Source: Gordonia heveisoli (lineage in GTDB: Bacteria > Actinomycetota > Actinomycetes > Mycobacteriales > Mycobacteriaceae). Taken from it: a stretch of DNA of 64,000 nt. A program made the position numbers and the translations under genes. The notes beneath the pieces were generated by a model, which saw nothing but the letters and a program-made list of their open reading frames with translations, was not told the DNA's origin and did no database searches. Below, in pieces: positions 52,099-62,178 of the stretch. Positions within the stretch are counted from its first letter, which is position 1, and each line of letters starts with the position of its first letter. The stretch covers positions 1-64,000 of the forward strand of contig NZ_JASXSH010000023.1 of NCBI RefSeq assembly GCF_030315745.1, written 5' to 3'.

Positions 52099-52126
52099 GG
52101 CCCAGCCGCAGAGCTGCGGCTGGGCC
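52099..52126 (+). terminator. Hairpin after the CopD-CtaG gene
   Basis: A 12-bp perfect stem (GGCCCAGCCGCA and its complement) closes on a GAGC loop. It lies between the converging CopD-CtaG and small secreted-protein genes and could serve both. Confidence 0.8.
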
Positions 52127-52158
52127 GGTGTATCGGTGAATGCTGTTCGGGCCGAGGG

Positions 52159-52539
52159 CTATCGGGTTCCGGGGCCGATCTTGGTCATGGTGGCCCGCCC
52201 GACCTCGATGCCGTACGAGTAGATGATCACGTCGTACCCCGTGGCGGTTCTGCGATAGACCTTGCGCCCATTCTCGGCGCCGAGGACGGCGAACGACTGA
52301 TAGCCGCCGGAGCGGGTGGAGACGAATGCGCCGTAGCCGTTGACGCGCTGCGCCTCGTCGATGAAATGCTGAGCCGAACCGACCGCACACTCCGGCGCCG
52401 AACCCGGTACCGATGGCGTCCCGGTGCAGTAGCGGTAGGTTCCCGGATCGATCTGTGCGTCGGCATCCGCCGCTCCGACGCCGATCCCAACGACAGCTGC
52501 TGCCCCGATGACGAGGCCCCCGACCAGTTGCTTCTTCAT
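52159..52539 (-). CDS. Small secreted protein of unknown function
   Basis: This 126-residue protein has a clear signal peptide (MKKQLVGGLVIGAAAVVGIGVG, cleavage near ADADAQ). Two cysteines (YRYC...PEC) about 13 residues apart could form a disulfide. The mature part is about 98 residues, with alternating polar and strand-like segments (FAVLGAENGRKVYRRTATGYDVIIYSYGIEVGRATM). I do not recognise a family. Confidence 0.78.
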   Translation of the reverse strand: MKKQLVGGLVIGAAAVVGIGVGAADADAQIDPGTYRYCTGTPSVPGSAPECAVGSAQHFIDEAQRVNGYGAFVSTRSGGYQSFAVLGAENGRKVYRRTATGYDVIIYSYGIEVGRATMTKIGPGTR

Positions 52540-52909
52540 GGCTGCCGATCGTATCGGCCGCGCACTCCCGATGAACAGGGTTTACCACGGTCGCCAGCAT
52601 TGTGGAGTGCCCCCGCCGACCGAAAGTAGGGGACGATGTTCTTCCCCGACGTTTGCGTTCCTCGCCCAGTTGCACCCCGCGGACGAACCCAAAACTAGGA
52701 GAAGAACAGTCCTCGCTGAGGCGGTCGGCGTCGGTCGGGGAGGCTGGGACGGTGAGCGTGGCGATCGCTGGATGGACCGGCGACTAGACTGGTCGACGTT
52801 TGTGACATCACAACGGGCGAGCCTGGACATCCGACGTTCCCATCGGGGGCGGATTGCGCGTGCAGGACGATCCGACAAAGCTCGACACAGCAGGTAGAGA
52901 GGCTACAGC
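52540..52909. other. 370-bp gap without a gene
   Basis: No credible frame is present. Near the right end, TAGACT (about 52785-52790) is a -10 candidate for ettA, followed by the TTTGTGACATCACAAC inverted pair (TGTGA-CA-TCACA, about 52801-52813). Ribosome-site-like AGAGAGG precedes the ettA GTG. Confidence 0.5.
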
Positions 52910-54583
52910 GTGGGTGAATTCATCTACACCATGAAGAAGGTGCGCAAGGCGCACGGCGACAAGGTCATCCTCGACGACGTCACCATGTCCTTCTTCCCGG
53001 GCGCGAAGATCGGTGTCGTCGGCCCGAACGGCGCGGGTAAGTCATCGATCCTGAAGATCATGGCCGGCATCGACCAGCCGTCGAACGGTGAGGCGTTCCT
53101 CGACCCCGAGGCGACCGTCGGCATCCTCCTGCAGGAGCCGCCGCTCAACGAGGAGAAGACGGTCAAGGAGAACGTCGAGGAGGGGATGGGCGAGATCAAG
53201 GTCAAGCTCGACCGCTTCAACGAGATCGCCGAACTCCTCGCCACCGACTACTCCGACGAACTCATGGAGGAGATGGGCAAACTCCAGGAGGATCTGGACA
53301 ACGGCGACGCCTGGGACCTCGATTCCCAGCTCGAACAGGCGATGGACGCGCTGCGCTGTCCGCCGGCCGATTCGCCGGTCACCCATCTGTCCGGTGGTGA
53401 GCGTCGCCGCGTCGCGCTGTGCAAGTTGCTGCTGCAAAAGCCCGACCTGCTGCTGCTCGATGAGCCCACCAACCACCTCGACGCCGAGAGCGTGCTGTGG
53501 CTGGAGCAGTTCCTGGCGTCCTATCCGGGCGCTGTGCTTGCGGTGACCCACGACCGGTACTTCCTCGACCACGTCGCCGAGTGGATCTGCGAGGTCGACC
53601 GCGGCAAGCTGCACCCCTACCAGGGCAACTACTCGACCTACCTGGAGAAGAAGGCCGAGCGCCTGGAGGTCCAGGGGAAGAAGGACCAGAAGCTTCAGAA
53701 GCGGCTCAAGGAAGAGCTCGCCTGGGTCCGGTCGGGTGCCAAGGCACGTCAGACCAAGAACAAGGCCCGCCTGTCCCGCTATGAGGAGATGGCTGCCGAG
53801 GCCGAGAAGACGCGCAAGCTCGACTTCGAGGAGATCCAGATCCCGACGCCACCTCGATTGGGTGACGTGGTGGTCGAGGTCTCGCACCTGGACAAGGGCT
53901 TCGAGGGTCGGGTGCTCATCAAGGATCTGTCCTTCACCCTGCCGCGAAACGGCATCGTCGGCGTCATCGGCCCCAACGGTGTCGGTAAGACGACCCTGTT
54001 CAAGACGATCGTCGGACTCGAACAGCCTGACTCCGGCACGGTCAAGGTCGGCGAGACCGTCAAGCTGAGCTACGTCGACCAGAGCCGCGCCAACATCGAT
54101 CCCAAGAAGACCGTGTGGGAGGTCGTATCCGACGGACTCGACTACATCGAGGTCGGGCAGAACGAGATGCCCTCGCGGGCCTACGTCAGCGCCTTCGGGT
54201 TCAAGGGGCCGGATCAGCAGAAGCGGTCGGAGGTGCTCTCCGGCGGCGAGCGCAACCGCCTCAACCTGGCGTTGACGCTCAAGGAGGGCGGCAACCTGAT
54301 CCTGCTCGACGAGCCGACCAACGACCTCGACGTCGAAACCCTCGGTTCGCTGGAGAACGCGCTCGAGCAGTTCCCCGGCTGCGCCGTGGTGATCAGCCAC
54401 GACCGTTGGTTCCTGGACCGGACGTGTACCCACATCCTGGCGTGGGAGGGCAATGTCGAAGAAGGTCAGTGGTTCTGGTTCGAAGGCAACTTCGAGGCCT
54501 ACGAGGCGAACAAGGTGGACCGTCTCGGTGCCGACGCGGCCCGCCCGCATCGGGTGACCCATCGCAAACTCACGCGCGATTAA
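52910..54583 (+). CDS. ettA: Energy-dependent translational throttle protein, ABC-F
   Basis: This 557-residue ABC-F protein gates the ribosome's entry into elongation according to ATP/ADP. Two ABC domains are complete: Walker A GPNGAGKSS and GPNGVGKTT, signatures LSGGERRRVAL and LSGGERNRLNL, and Walker B LLLLDEPTNHLD and LILLDEPTNDLD. Between them lies the charged P-site tRNA-interaction linker (EKKAERLEVQGKKDQKLQKRLKEELAW). No membrane segments. The length fits M. tuberculosis Rv2477c, and gdh follows 38 bases later as in that species. The GTG start has AGAGAGG upstream. Confidence 0.96.
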   Translation: MGEFIYTMKKVRKAHGDKVILDDVTMSFFPGAKIGVVGPNGAGKSSILKIMAGIDQPSNGEAFLDPEATVGILLQEPPLNEEKTVKENVEEGMGEIKVKLDRFNEIAELLATDYSDELMEEMGKLQEDLDNGDAWDLDSQLEQAMDALRCPPADSPVTHLSGGERRRVALCKLLLQKPDLLLLDEPTNHLDAESVLWLEQFLASYPGAVLAVTHDRYFLDHVAEWICEVDRGKLHPYQGNYSTYLEKKAERLEVQGKKDQKLQKRLKEELAWVRSGAKARQTKNKARLSRYEEMAAEAEKTRKLDFEEIQIPTPPRLGDVVVEVSHLDKGFEGRVLIKDLSFTLPRNGIVGVIGPNGVGKTTLFKTIVGLEQPDSGTVKVGETVKLSYVDQSRANIDPKKTVWEVVSDGLDYIEVGQNEMPSRAYVSAFGFKGPDQQKRSEVLSGGERNRLNLALTLKEGGNLILLDEPTNDLDVETLGSLENALEQFPGCAVVISHDRWFLDRTCTHILAWEGNVEEGQWFWFEGNFEAYEANKVDRLGADAARPHRVTHRKLTRD

Positions 54584-54621
54584 TGCCCGACTCCGGCGAC
54601 GGTGATGGTTAGCATCGAAGT

Positions 54622-57600
54622 GTGACCTCGCTCTTGCCGGAAGCGGTGAATCGGTACTTCACCGATCGAGTCGACCAGTCGGCGGCCACGGATGACGTGG
54701 CCGCCGATGTCGTTCTGAGCCACCTGGATGCGGCGTCCCCACGCCACGTCGGTGACGCGCTGATCAAGGTCGTGGTGTCGGACACCGGCCTGGTCGACAT
54801 CATGGTGGTCGTCGACGACATGCCCCTGTTGGTGGAGGCGGTCCTCGCGACCGTCGAAGCGCATGGCCTGACCGTTGAACAGATGCATCATCCGCTGCTG
54901 CCCGCGCATCGGGACGACGACGGCCATCTGCGTGACATCGCCGACACACAGGCAGGCATCTGGGAGTCGTGGATCCTCGTCGAGGCACTGTCGGCCCGCT
55001 CGGACGTCGATGCCGACAGGCTGCGATCGGGTCTGCACGAAGTCGTCCGGCGCGTCGGCGACGTCGACCACGACGCCTCGGCGATGCGCGCACAGCTGGA
55101 CATCTGCGCCGCCGACCTGGCGCGGATTCCCGCCGACGCGTCGACCGGGTTGACCGATGCCGATCGGGCCGAATATGCCGAGCTGCTGAACTGGTTGTCG
55201 GTCAACCACTTCCACGTCCTGGGTTACCTTCGCACCCCGGCTGCACGCACCCCGGACTCCGATGCCGCCGAACCGGGCACCGACGCGCTTGGCGTCTGGC
55301 GGGCCGACGCGGTACGCCGGGACTTCCGTCCCGACCAGCATGAGCCGCTGGTGCCACGAATCTCGCGGGTGTTCCTCCAAACCGGGATCCAACGGTCCGA
55401 TTTCCCGGTGATGCTGTCGGTCCCCATCATCGACGCCGACGGCAGCTATCGGGGTGATCACCGATTCCTCGGGGTGTTCACCTCGTCGGGTCTGCACCAA
55501 GCGGTCCTCGACGTTCCGGTGATCCGCGGTCGGGTGGCGACCCTGATGCGGCAATCCGGCGTCGACGAGGACTCCTACGCAGGTCAGGCGACCCTCCAAT
55601 TGCTACAGAACTATCCGCTGGCGGAGATGTTCGCCACCTCCGACACCGAGCTCGGCCGTCGGGTGCATACCACCCTGGACGCGGTCGCCACCCGATCGTT
55701 GCGACTGTTCGTCCGCCCCGACCCCGACGGGCACACCGCGGTGGCGCTCATCTACCTGCCGCGCGACCGCTACAACACGGTGGCCCGGGTCGCGCTGCAG
55801 GACGCGCTGGTCACCCAACTCGGGGGCCGCGATCTCGAGTACACCGCCCGAGTCAGCGAGTTGCCGCTGGCGCTACTCCAGGTCATCGTCCACATCGATC
55901 GCGACGTCGCGCTCCGCCTCGGTTCACTGCACACCGGTTCGTCGGCACTGGCGGCGATGCAGGATGCGCTCGACGATGCGATCCGAGGGTGGCCCGAACG
56001 TCTCCGCCAACTCGCCGCCGACCCGGGCACCGGGATCGCCGACGCCGATCGTGACCGCCTGCTGCGCGAGATCCCCGCGCTGTCGGAGGACTACAAGGAA
56101 CAGCGCGCACCCGAGGATGCCCTCAACGACCTGCGGAACATCCTGCATCTCGCGCCGGGCGAGATCGCCGTCACTCTGGACTCCGACGACGACCACGACG
56201 AGATCGCCGACACCCGATGGGTATTCACGCTGTACCTGTGCGGGGCGTCGGCGACCCTGACCGATGTGCTCCCGGTGCTCGGCAGTCTCGGGCTCGACGT
56301 TCTCGACGAACATCCCTACGAGATCCACCGGTCCGACGGGACGGTCTGCTGGGCATACGCCTTCAGTGTTCAGCTGACGGCAGGCATGTCGGTGGACGAC
56401 GCCGGGATCGCCGACCTCGAACACCGTTTCACCGAGGCGTTCACCCGGATCTGGTTGGGTCAGGCCGAGGTCGACGCCTTCAACGAGTTGGTCATCCGAT
56501 GCGGCCTGGACTGGCGGTCGGCGGCGATGCTGCGAGCCTATGGGCGTTATCTGCGGCAATGCGGATTCTCTTACAGCACTTCGCATGTGGCGGAAGTGCT
56601 GGGCGAGTACCGAGCAGTGACCCGTGGGCTGGTCGACCTGTTCGGGGCCTCCTTCGATCCGGCCGCGGCCGACGAGGATCGGCGAGCCGAGGCCGAACGC
56701 CGGTTGCGCGCCGACATCGGCGCGGTGTTGGGGCTCGACGCCGATCGGGTGGTGTCGGCCTTCGCCGCAGTGCTGACCGCCACCGCCCGAACCAACTACT
56801 TCGTCCGCGATGCCGACGGCGCCGACCTGCCGGTGATCTCGTTCAAACTGCGTCCGCGTGACATCCCGCTCACCCCCGAACCCCGGCCGCTGCACGAGAT
56901 CTTCGTCTACTCGCCGCGCGTCGAAGGCGTTCACCTGCGATTCGGTGCGGTGGCCCGCGGAGGGCTGCGCTGGTCGGATCGTCGTGAAGACTTCCGCACC
57001 GAGATTCTCGGGCTGGTGAAGGCGCAGGCGGTGAAGAATGCGGTGATCGTTCCGCTCGGGGCCAAGGGTGGCTTCGTCGTGAAGAATCCGCCGACGCCGA
57101 CCGGTGACGGAGCCGCCGACCGCGATGCGGCCCGGGCCGAGGGGGTGGCCTGCTACCGCCAGTTCATCGCCGGTCTGCTCGACGTCACCGACAACATCGA
57201 TCGACGCACCGGTGCGGTGCTGCCCGCACGCGGTGTGGTCCGCCGCGACGCCGACGACACCTACCTCGTGGTGGCCGCCGACAAGGGAACGGCGGCCTTC
57301 TCCGACATCGCCAATGACGTTGCCGCACACTACGACTTCTGGTTGGGTGACGGGTTCGCCTCGGGTGGCTCCGCCGGCTACGACCACAAGGAGATGGGGA
57401 TCACCGCGCGTGGCGCGTGGGAGTCGGTCAAACGCCATTTCCGGGAGATGGGTGTCGATACGCAGTCCCAGGACTTCACCGTCGTCGGGATCGGTGACAT
57501 GAGTGGTGACGTCTTCGGTAACGGCATGCTCCTGTCCGAGCACATCCGGTTGGTCGCGGCCTTCGATCACCGGCACGTCTTCGTGGACCCGAATCCCGAT

Positions 57601-59376
57601 GCGGCCCGGTCATATACCGAGCGCGCCCGGCTGTTCGAACTGGCGCGCTCGTCGTGGGCTGACTACGACCCGCAGCTGATCAGTATGGGCGGTGGGGTTT
57701 TCGCGCGCGATCAGAAGTCGATCCCGATCAGCCCGGAGATGGCCGCGGCTCTCGGGATCGACGGTACGGTTGCGGAACTGTCGCCGCCGGAGCTGATTCG
57801 CGCGGTGCTGCTGGCGCCGGTCGACCTTCTGTGGAACGGCGGTATCGGAACGTATGTGAAGTCGTCAACCGAATCGCACGGCGAGGTCGGCGACAAGTCG
57901 AACGACGCCATCCGCGTCGACGGTGAACAGTTGCGCGCCAAGGTGGTCGGCGAGGGGGGCAACTTAGGTGTGACCGAACGTGGTCGCGTCGAGTACGACC
58001 TGGCCGGAGGTCGCATCAACACCGACGCGATGGACAACTCGGCGGGCGTCGACTGTTCGGATCATGAGGTGAATATCAAGATCCTGCTCGATTCGGTGGT
58101 GTCCACCGGTGAGCTGGCGGCAGCGGAGCGCAATCCGCTGCTGGAGTCGATGACCGACGAGGTCGGCGATCTGGTACTCGCCGACAATATTTCGCAGAAC
58201 GCCGAACTCGGGTTCAGTCGCACCTATGCGATGGCGCGTATCGACGTACACGCCCGAATGTTGAATCAGATGTCGCGCGAGTATGGCGTCGACCTTCGGC
58301 TGGAAGCACTGCCCGAGCCGCTCGAACTTCGGAAACGCTTTGCGGGGGAACTACATCGGGGGCTGACCTCACCGGAACTGGCGACGCTGCTGGCGCATGT
58401 CAAGTTGCAGGCCAAGGCCGATCTACTGGCCGGTGACCTCCCCGACAACGATGTCTTCCAGCGGCGGCTCGCCGACTACTTCCCACAGCCGCTGCGCACG
58501 AAGTACGCCGAGGCCATCCGGTCGCATCGACTGCGCCGGGAGATCGTCGCCACCACCCTGGTCAACGACGTCGTCGAGCAGGGCGGTGTCACCCACCTGT
58601 ACCGGCTGGGTGAGGGGAGTGGCTGCACCACCGACGAGGCGGTACGTGCCTATGTGGTCACCGATCGGGTCTTCGGACTCGACGACCTGTTCGCCCGCAT
58701 CCGACACACCGCAGCACCATCGGCGGTCATCGACGAGATGATGCTCTATGCGCGTCGTCTGCTGTTCCGGTCGTCGCGGTGGATGATCGGATTCCGGCCG
58801 CAGCCACAGGCGATCGCGGCCGAGACCACCCGCTACGGCGGGCGGATCGGAGATCTGTCGACCCACATGAGCGAGTGGTTCGGTGCCAGCACCATCCGGG
58901 ACGTGGACGGACGTGCCGCTCACTACCGCGAGCGGGGTGTGCCCGACGATCTCGCCTACGACGTCGCGGTGAGTCTGCACCGGTTCTGTCTGCTCGACAT
59001 CATCGACGTCGCCGACATCGCCGAACGCGATGCGGTGGAGGTCGGCGCACTCTATTTCGCGGTGATGGAACACTTCGGGCTCGAAGAGTTGTTGACCGCG
59101 GTGTCGAACCTGGACTTCGGCGACCGGTGGCATGCGTTGGCGCGTTTGGCGCTTCGTGACGACATGCACGGAGCGCTGCGTGCACTCACGATGACGGTGC
59201 TGGAGGTCAGTGAACCCGACGAGACCCCGGCGGAAAAGATTGCTGAATGGGAACTGTCCCAATCCTCGAGGCTGTCGCGTGTGCGAACGGTCCTCGCCGA
59301 GATCGAAGAGTCGGGTATGACCGATCTGGCCACCCTGTCGGTGGCCGCTCGGCAATTGCGCAGCATGATCCGCTGA
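54622..59376 (+). CDS. gdh: NAD-dependent glutamate dehydrogenase, large (GDH180) type
   Basis: This 1,584-residue enzyme deaminates glutamate to 2-oxoglutarate and ammonia with NAD. The long N-terminal half (about 1-700) contains ACT-like regulatory regions. The catalytic core starts near YSPRVEGVHLRFG...GGLRWSDRREDF and contains KGGFVVKNPP (substrate Lys), FSDIANDVA, the GIGDMSGDVFGNGML NAD segment and INTDAMDNSAGVDCSDHEVN. The C-terminal about 300 residues are helical, as in the family. In mycobacteria this class (Rv2476c) is controlled by GarA; no such partner is in the window. It is co-directional with ettA. Confidence 0.96.
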   Translation: MTSLLPEAVNRYFTDRVDQSAATDDVAADVVLSHLDAASPRHVGDALIKVVVSDTGLVDIMVVVDDMPLLVEAVLATVEAHGLTVEQMHHPLLPAHRDDDGHLRDIADTQAGIWESWILVEALSARSDVDADRLRSGLHEVVRRVGDVDHDASAMRAQLDICAADLARIPADASTGLTDADRAEYAELLNWLSVNHFHVLGYLRTPAARTPDSDAAEPGTDALGVWRADAVRRDFRPDQHEPLVPRISRVFLQTGIQRSDFPVMLSVPIIDADGSYRGDHRFLGVFTSSGLHQAVLDVPVIRGRVATLMRQSGVDEDSYAGQATLQLLQNYPLAEMFATSDTELGRRVHTTLDAVATRSLRLFVRPDPDGHTAVALIYLPRDRYNTVARVALQDALVTQLGGRDLEYTARVSELPLALLQVIVHIDRDVALRLGSLHTGSSALAAMQDALDDAIRGWPERLRQLAADPGTGIADADRDRLLREIPALSEDYKEQRAPEDALNDLRNILHLAPGEIAVTLDSDDDHDEIADTRWVFTLYLCGASATLTDVLPVLGSLGLDVLDEHPYEIHRSDGTVCWAYAFSVQLTAGMSVDDAGIADLEHRFTEAFTRIWLGQAEVDAFNELVIRCGLDWRSAAMLRAYGRYLRQCGFSYSTSHVAEVLGEYRAVTRGLVDLFGASFDPAAADEDRRAEAERRLRADIGAVLGLDADRVVSAFAAVLTATARTNYFVRDADGADLPVISFKLRPRDIPLTPEPRPLHEIFVYSPRVEGVHLRFGAVARGGLRWSDRREDFRTEILGLVKAQAVKNAVIVPLGAKGGFVVKNPPTPTGDGAADRDAARAEGVACYRQFIAGLLDVTDNIDRRTGAVLPARGVVRRDADDTYLVVAADKGTAAFSDIANDVAAHYDFWLGDGFASGGSAGYDHKEMGITARGAWESVKRHFREMGVDTQSQDFTVVGIGDMSGDVFGNGMLLSEHIRLVAAFDHRHVFVDPNPDAARSYTERARLFELARSSWADYDPQLISMGGGVFARDQKSIPISPEMAAALGIDGTVAELSPPELIRAVLLAPVDLLWNGGIGTYVKSSTESHGEVGDKSNDAIRVDGEQLRAKVVGEGGNLGVTERGRVEYDLAGGRINTDAMDNSAGVDCSDHEVNIKILLDSVVSTGELAAAERNPLLESMTDEVGDLVLADNISQNAELGFSRTYAMARIDVHARMLNQMSREYGVDLRLEALPEPLELRKRFAGELHRGLTSPELATLLAHVKLQAKADLLAGDLPDNDVFQRRLADYFPQPLRTKYAEAIRSHRLRREIVATTLVNDVVEQGGVTHLYRLGEGSGCTTDEAVRAYVVTDRVFGLDDLFARIRHTAAPSAVIDEMMLYARRLLFRSSRWMIGFRPQPQAIAAETTRYGGRIGDLSTHMSEWFGASTIRDVDGRAAHYRERGVPDDLAYDVAVSLHRFCLLDIIDVADIAERDAVEVGALYFAVMEHFGLEELLTAVSNLDFGDRWHALARLALRDDMHGALRALTMTVLEVSEPDETPAEKIAEWELSQSSRLSRVRTVLAEIEESGMTDLATLSVAARQLRSMIR

Positions 59377-59479
59377 TCGTGCACCGCGCGGTTTTCGGGG
59401 CCTGACGGGTGCTGCGTAGGGTTGATTTCGGAGCGGCAGGTGCCGCTCGGCGATCTCCGCCACGACGAAGGGACCGATC

Positions 59480-59980
59480 GTGCTCATCGAGGATGCAGGG
59501 CGTGCGACCGAAGACGGCTACCTGGTGCAGGTTCCGGTCCGCTGGTCGGATATGGACGTCTTCGGGCACATCAACCACGCGCGCATGGTGACTCTGCTGG
59601 AGGAGGCGAGAATCCCGTGGCTGTTCTACGACGGCCGACCCACCGCGGATATGCGGCACGGTTGTGTGGTCGCCGATCTGCACGTCAAGTATGCGGCGCA
59701 ACTGCGTCACGATGAGGGGCCGTTGCAGGTGGCAATGTTCGTCAGCGAACTGCGCGCAGTGGATTTCGTGGTCGGCTACGAGGTTCGCCCTGGCAAGTCC
59801 GCATCAGCCGGAGCGGATGCGGGTTCGCCCGCAATCGGTAAGCCCGCGGTTGTCGCGAGCACCCGGCTCGTCGCCTTCGACGTCGACAAACAGGCGCTGC
59901 GCCGCCTCACGCCCGACGAGAAGGACTACCTGAAACAGTTCCTGCGGCCCGACGCCGGTGCCACGGGCGGCCGGCGATGA
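59480..59980 (+). CDS. Hotdog-fold acyl-CoA thioesterase (Rv2475c-like)
   Basis: This 166-residue 4HBT-type thioesterase has VPVRWSDMDVFGHINHARM near the N-terminus, where the Asp in the DxxxHxN pattern is the usual catalytic residue. VVADLHVKYAAQLRHDE is the central strand. A poorly conserved insertion rich in Ala/Gly/Ser (about 105-120) sits in the middle. The start is GTG with GAAGGGA upstream. It overlaps the next gene by four bases (ATGA), and both match the Rv2475c/Rv2474c pair beside gdh in M. tuberculosis. Confidence 0.87.
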   Translation: MLIEDAGRATEDGYLVQVPVRWSDMDVFGHINHARMVTLLEEARIPWLFYDGRPTADMRHGCVVADLHVKYAAQLRHDEGPLQVAMFVSELRAVDFVVGYEVRPGKSASAGADAGSPAIGKPAVVASTRLVAFDVDKQALRRLTPDEKDYLKQFLRPDAGATGGRR

Positions 59981-60669
59981 GCGAGGTGGAGCGGTTCATC
60001 GAGATCGCCGGTCCCGATCGATCCGATGCGCTCGCGTTTCTGTCCCGGGCGATGCGGCTCGAGGATGCCGCGGTCATCCGGTTGTCGATCCGTCCCGACG
60101 GACTCCTCGGCCTATGGGCGCACACCGGGTTCGATGTGTTGGTGACGCGCGCCGTCACCGGGCGTCAGGCACCCACCGACCTGGTCTGTGACGCGGCGAC
60201 TTTGCATGCGGCACTGAGTGCTTCGGACTCCGGTCGGATCGATCCGGGCTTCGGGCTGGACAGTGCGTGGCGGGGTGCCCTGCCCGGCTCGGACGGCTAC
60301 CGGCACGTCGACGACGTCCCGGCGCGCAGCATCGTCGAACTCTCGCGTGACGGAGCGCATCTCGCGCGGACCGAATCGGGGGCGCACGGCCCGGTTACCG
60401 GTCTGCTGGACCAGGAGGTCTTGACCGTCTCCGCCGACGACCAGCAACTGCGGGCCGCCATCACGATGCGCACCCTTTTCGCGGTCACCGCGATGGGCTT
60501 CATCCGCGACGCCCGTGGCCGCGCGATCACCGAATCTTCCCGGCTGGACGACATCGATGCGACCGAGCCCGTCCGGATTCGCCTGTCTCCGGCCTGGATT
60601 CGCATCGACGCCCGGTTCGGGTCGGTATACCAGCGAGCGCACCGTGACCTGATGGTCACGGTGCGCTGA
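59977..60669 (+). CDS. Conserved protein, Rv2474c-like, unknown function
   Basis: This 230-residue protein is coupled to the thioesterase gene by a four-base overlap. It has no signal peptide or membrane helix, and alternating strand and helix regions. The position and length match Rv2474c, a conserved actinobacterial protein of unknown function. Nothing in the sequence suggests an activity. Confidence 0.82.
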   Translation: MSEVERFIEIAGPDRSDALAFLSRAMRLEDAAVIRLSIRPDGLLGLWAHTGFDVLVTRAVTGRQAPTDLVCDAATLHAALSASDSGRIDPGFGLDSAWRGALPGSDGYRHVDDVPARSIVELSRDGAHLARTESGAHGPVTGLLDQEVLTVSADDQQLRAAITMRTLFAVTAMGFIRDARGRAITESSRLDDIDATEPVRIRLSPAWIRIDARFGSVYQRAHRDLMVTVR

Positions 60670-60689
60670 GCAGTCCCTGGCCGTCCGGG

Positions 60690-62057
60690 TCAGACCGGCA
60701 GTTCGGCGAACGCGCCGCGGTAGCGGGCCGCCGGATGCGAATCCGGGAGGCGGTCCTGGCCAAACAGCTTCGCGCGAGCGGTGCCCGGTGCGTACTCCCG
60801 CTGTGCGAGGCCGCGCTCACGCAGGACCGGCAGCACATGTTCGGCGAACTCGACGTAGGAGCCGGGGATCGTCGCGTTGATCACGTTGATCCCGTCCACC
60901 CCGGCATCGCGCCAACGGGCCAGTTCGTCGGCGATCTGTTCCGGTGTGCCGACGACCCGGCCGCTGCGACTGCGGAGTTCGGCGAGGTCGCGCACGGTGG
61001 GTTCGCGGTCGGGTACCGCCTCGCGCAGCCACAGCAGTCCACTCTGGCTGCCCTCGGTCCGGATGTCGCCGATTGGGGTGTCGAGGTCGTAGAAGCCCAG
61101 GTCGATGCCGATGCCGCCGGCAGAGTGGGCGATGATCGTGCTCGGATCGATCAGTTCGTCGAGTTCGGCCGCCTTGCGGTGCGCCTCCTCCTCGGTGCTG
61201 CCGATCACGAAGGACAGCCCCTGATAGAAGGTCAGGTCGCGAGGGTTGCGGCCAGCCTCGGCGGTGAGCCGCCGGGTGTCCTCGATCAGCGCACGGGCGT
61301 TGTCGGGATCGGGGGAGACGATGAACTGGGCTTCGGCGTTGCGGGCGGCGAAGCGGCGGCCGACCGGTGAGGAACCGGCCTGGAACAGCACCGGGGTGCG
61401 CTGCCGGGACGGAGCCACCAGATGGGGGCCTTCGACGCTGTAGTGCGCGCCCTGGTGATTGATCTTGTGGACCTTGTCGAAGTCGGCGTGGATCCCGCTG
61501 TGCTTGTCCTGGATCAACGCACCCTCGTCCCAGGAGCCCTCCCACAGTTTGTAGACCACGTCCACGTATTCGTCCGCCCACGCATAGCGATCGTCGTGTT
61601 TGGTGATGCCGTCATAGCCGAAGTTGCGCCAGGCGTTGTCGGACAGGCTCGTCACGATGTTCCAGGCGATCCGGCCGTTGCTGGCATGGTCGAGTGTGGA
61701 GATCTTGCGGGCGAAGTCGAACGGATGTTCCTGCAGGATCGAACTGGTGATCGCGATCCCGAGATTCTCGGTGTGGGAGGCAAGCGCGGAGGCCAGCACC
61801 AGCGGATCATTGCTGGGGATCTGCAGGCCGCTGTCGACGAACTTCTTCCAGTCACCCTGATAGTCGTCGTACAGGCCGACGACGTCGGCGAAGAAGATGA
61901 AGTCGAATCGCGCCTCCTCCAACGTCTTTGCCAGTTCGATCCAATGCGTCAGCGAGTTGAAGTCGGTCTGGTGTGCCTGCGGGGCACGCCACGCGCCGTG
62001 CAGGATGTGCGAGGTCGTATTCATCACGAAGGCCGAGAATCTCAGTGGTGCGGGCAT
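60690..62057 (-). CDS. NtaA/SnaA/DszA-type flavin monooxygenase
   Basis: This 455-residue FMNH2-dependent monooxygenase belongs to the luciferase-like NtaA/SnaA/DszA family, which opens C-S or C-N bonds or oxidises xenobiotics and needs a separate flavin reductase. Signatures are FIFFADVVGLYDDY near residue 60, STLDHASNGRIAWNIVTS, and QAGSSPVGRRFAARNAEAQFI. The start could be ATG 62069 (four residues longer); neither has a clear ribosome site. It is divergent from an oligopeptide-type ABC importer, so the imported compound may be its substrate. No flavin reductase is seen in the window. Confidence 0.88.
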   Translation of the reverse strand: MPAPLRFSAFVMNTTSHILHGAWRAPQAHQTDFNSLTHWIELAKTLEEARFDFIFFADVVGLYDDYQGDWKKFVDSGLQIPSNDPLVLASALASHTENLGIAITSSILQEHPFDFARKISTLDHASNGRIAWNIVTSLSDNAWRNFGYDGITKHDDRYAWADEYVDVVYKLWEGSWDEGALIQDKHSGIHADFDKVHKINHQGAHYSVEGPHLVAPSRQRTPVLFQAGSSPVGRRFAARNAEAQFIVSPDPDNARALIEDTRRLTAEAGRNPRDLTFYQGLSFVIGSTEEEAHRKAAELDELIDPSTIIAHSAGGIGIDLGFYDLDTPIGDIRTEGSQSGLLWLREAVPDREPTVRDLAELRSRSGRVVGTPEQIADELARWRDAGVDGINVINATIPGSYVEFAEHVLPVLRERGLAQREYAPGTARAKLFGQDRLPDSHPAARYRGAFAELPV

Positions 62058-62178
62058 GGTGCCGACCATAAGCCGGGCCGTGGGAGACGTGACAACTTGA
62101 AATCAACCTGACAGCAAACCCTGACCCGAGCACGTCAGGATCCCTACGGTGGGCCGGTCCCCGACCTAGGAGTGCCAC

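Noticed and set aside
53042..54562. A 506-codon leftward frame over ettA
   Set aside because: Antisense shadow; the ABC-F motifs on the forward strand settle it.
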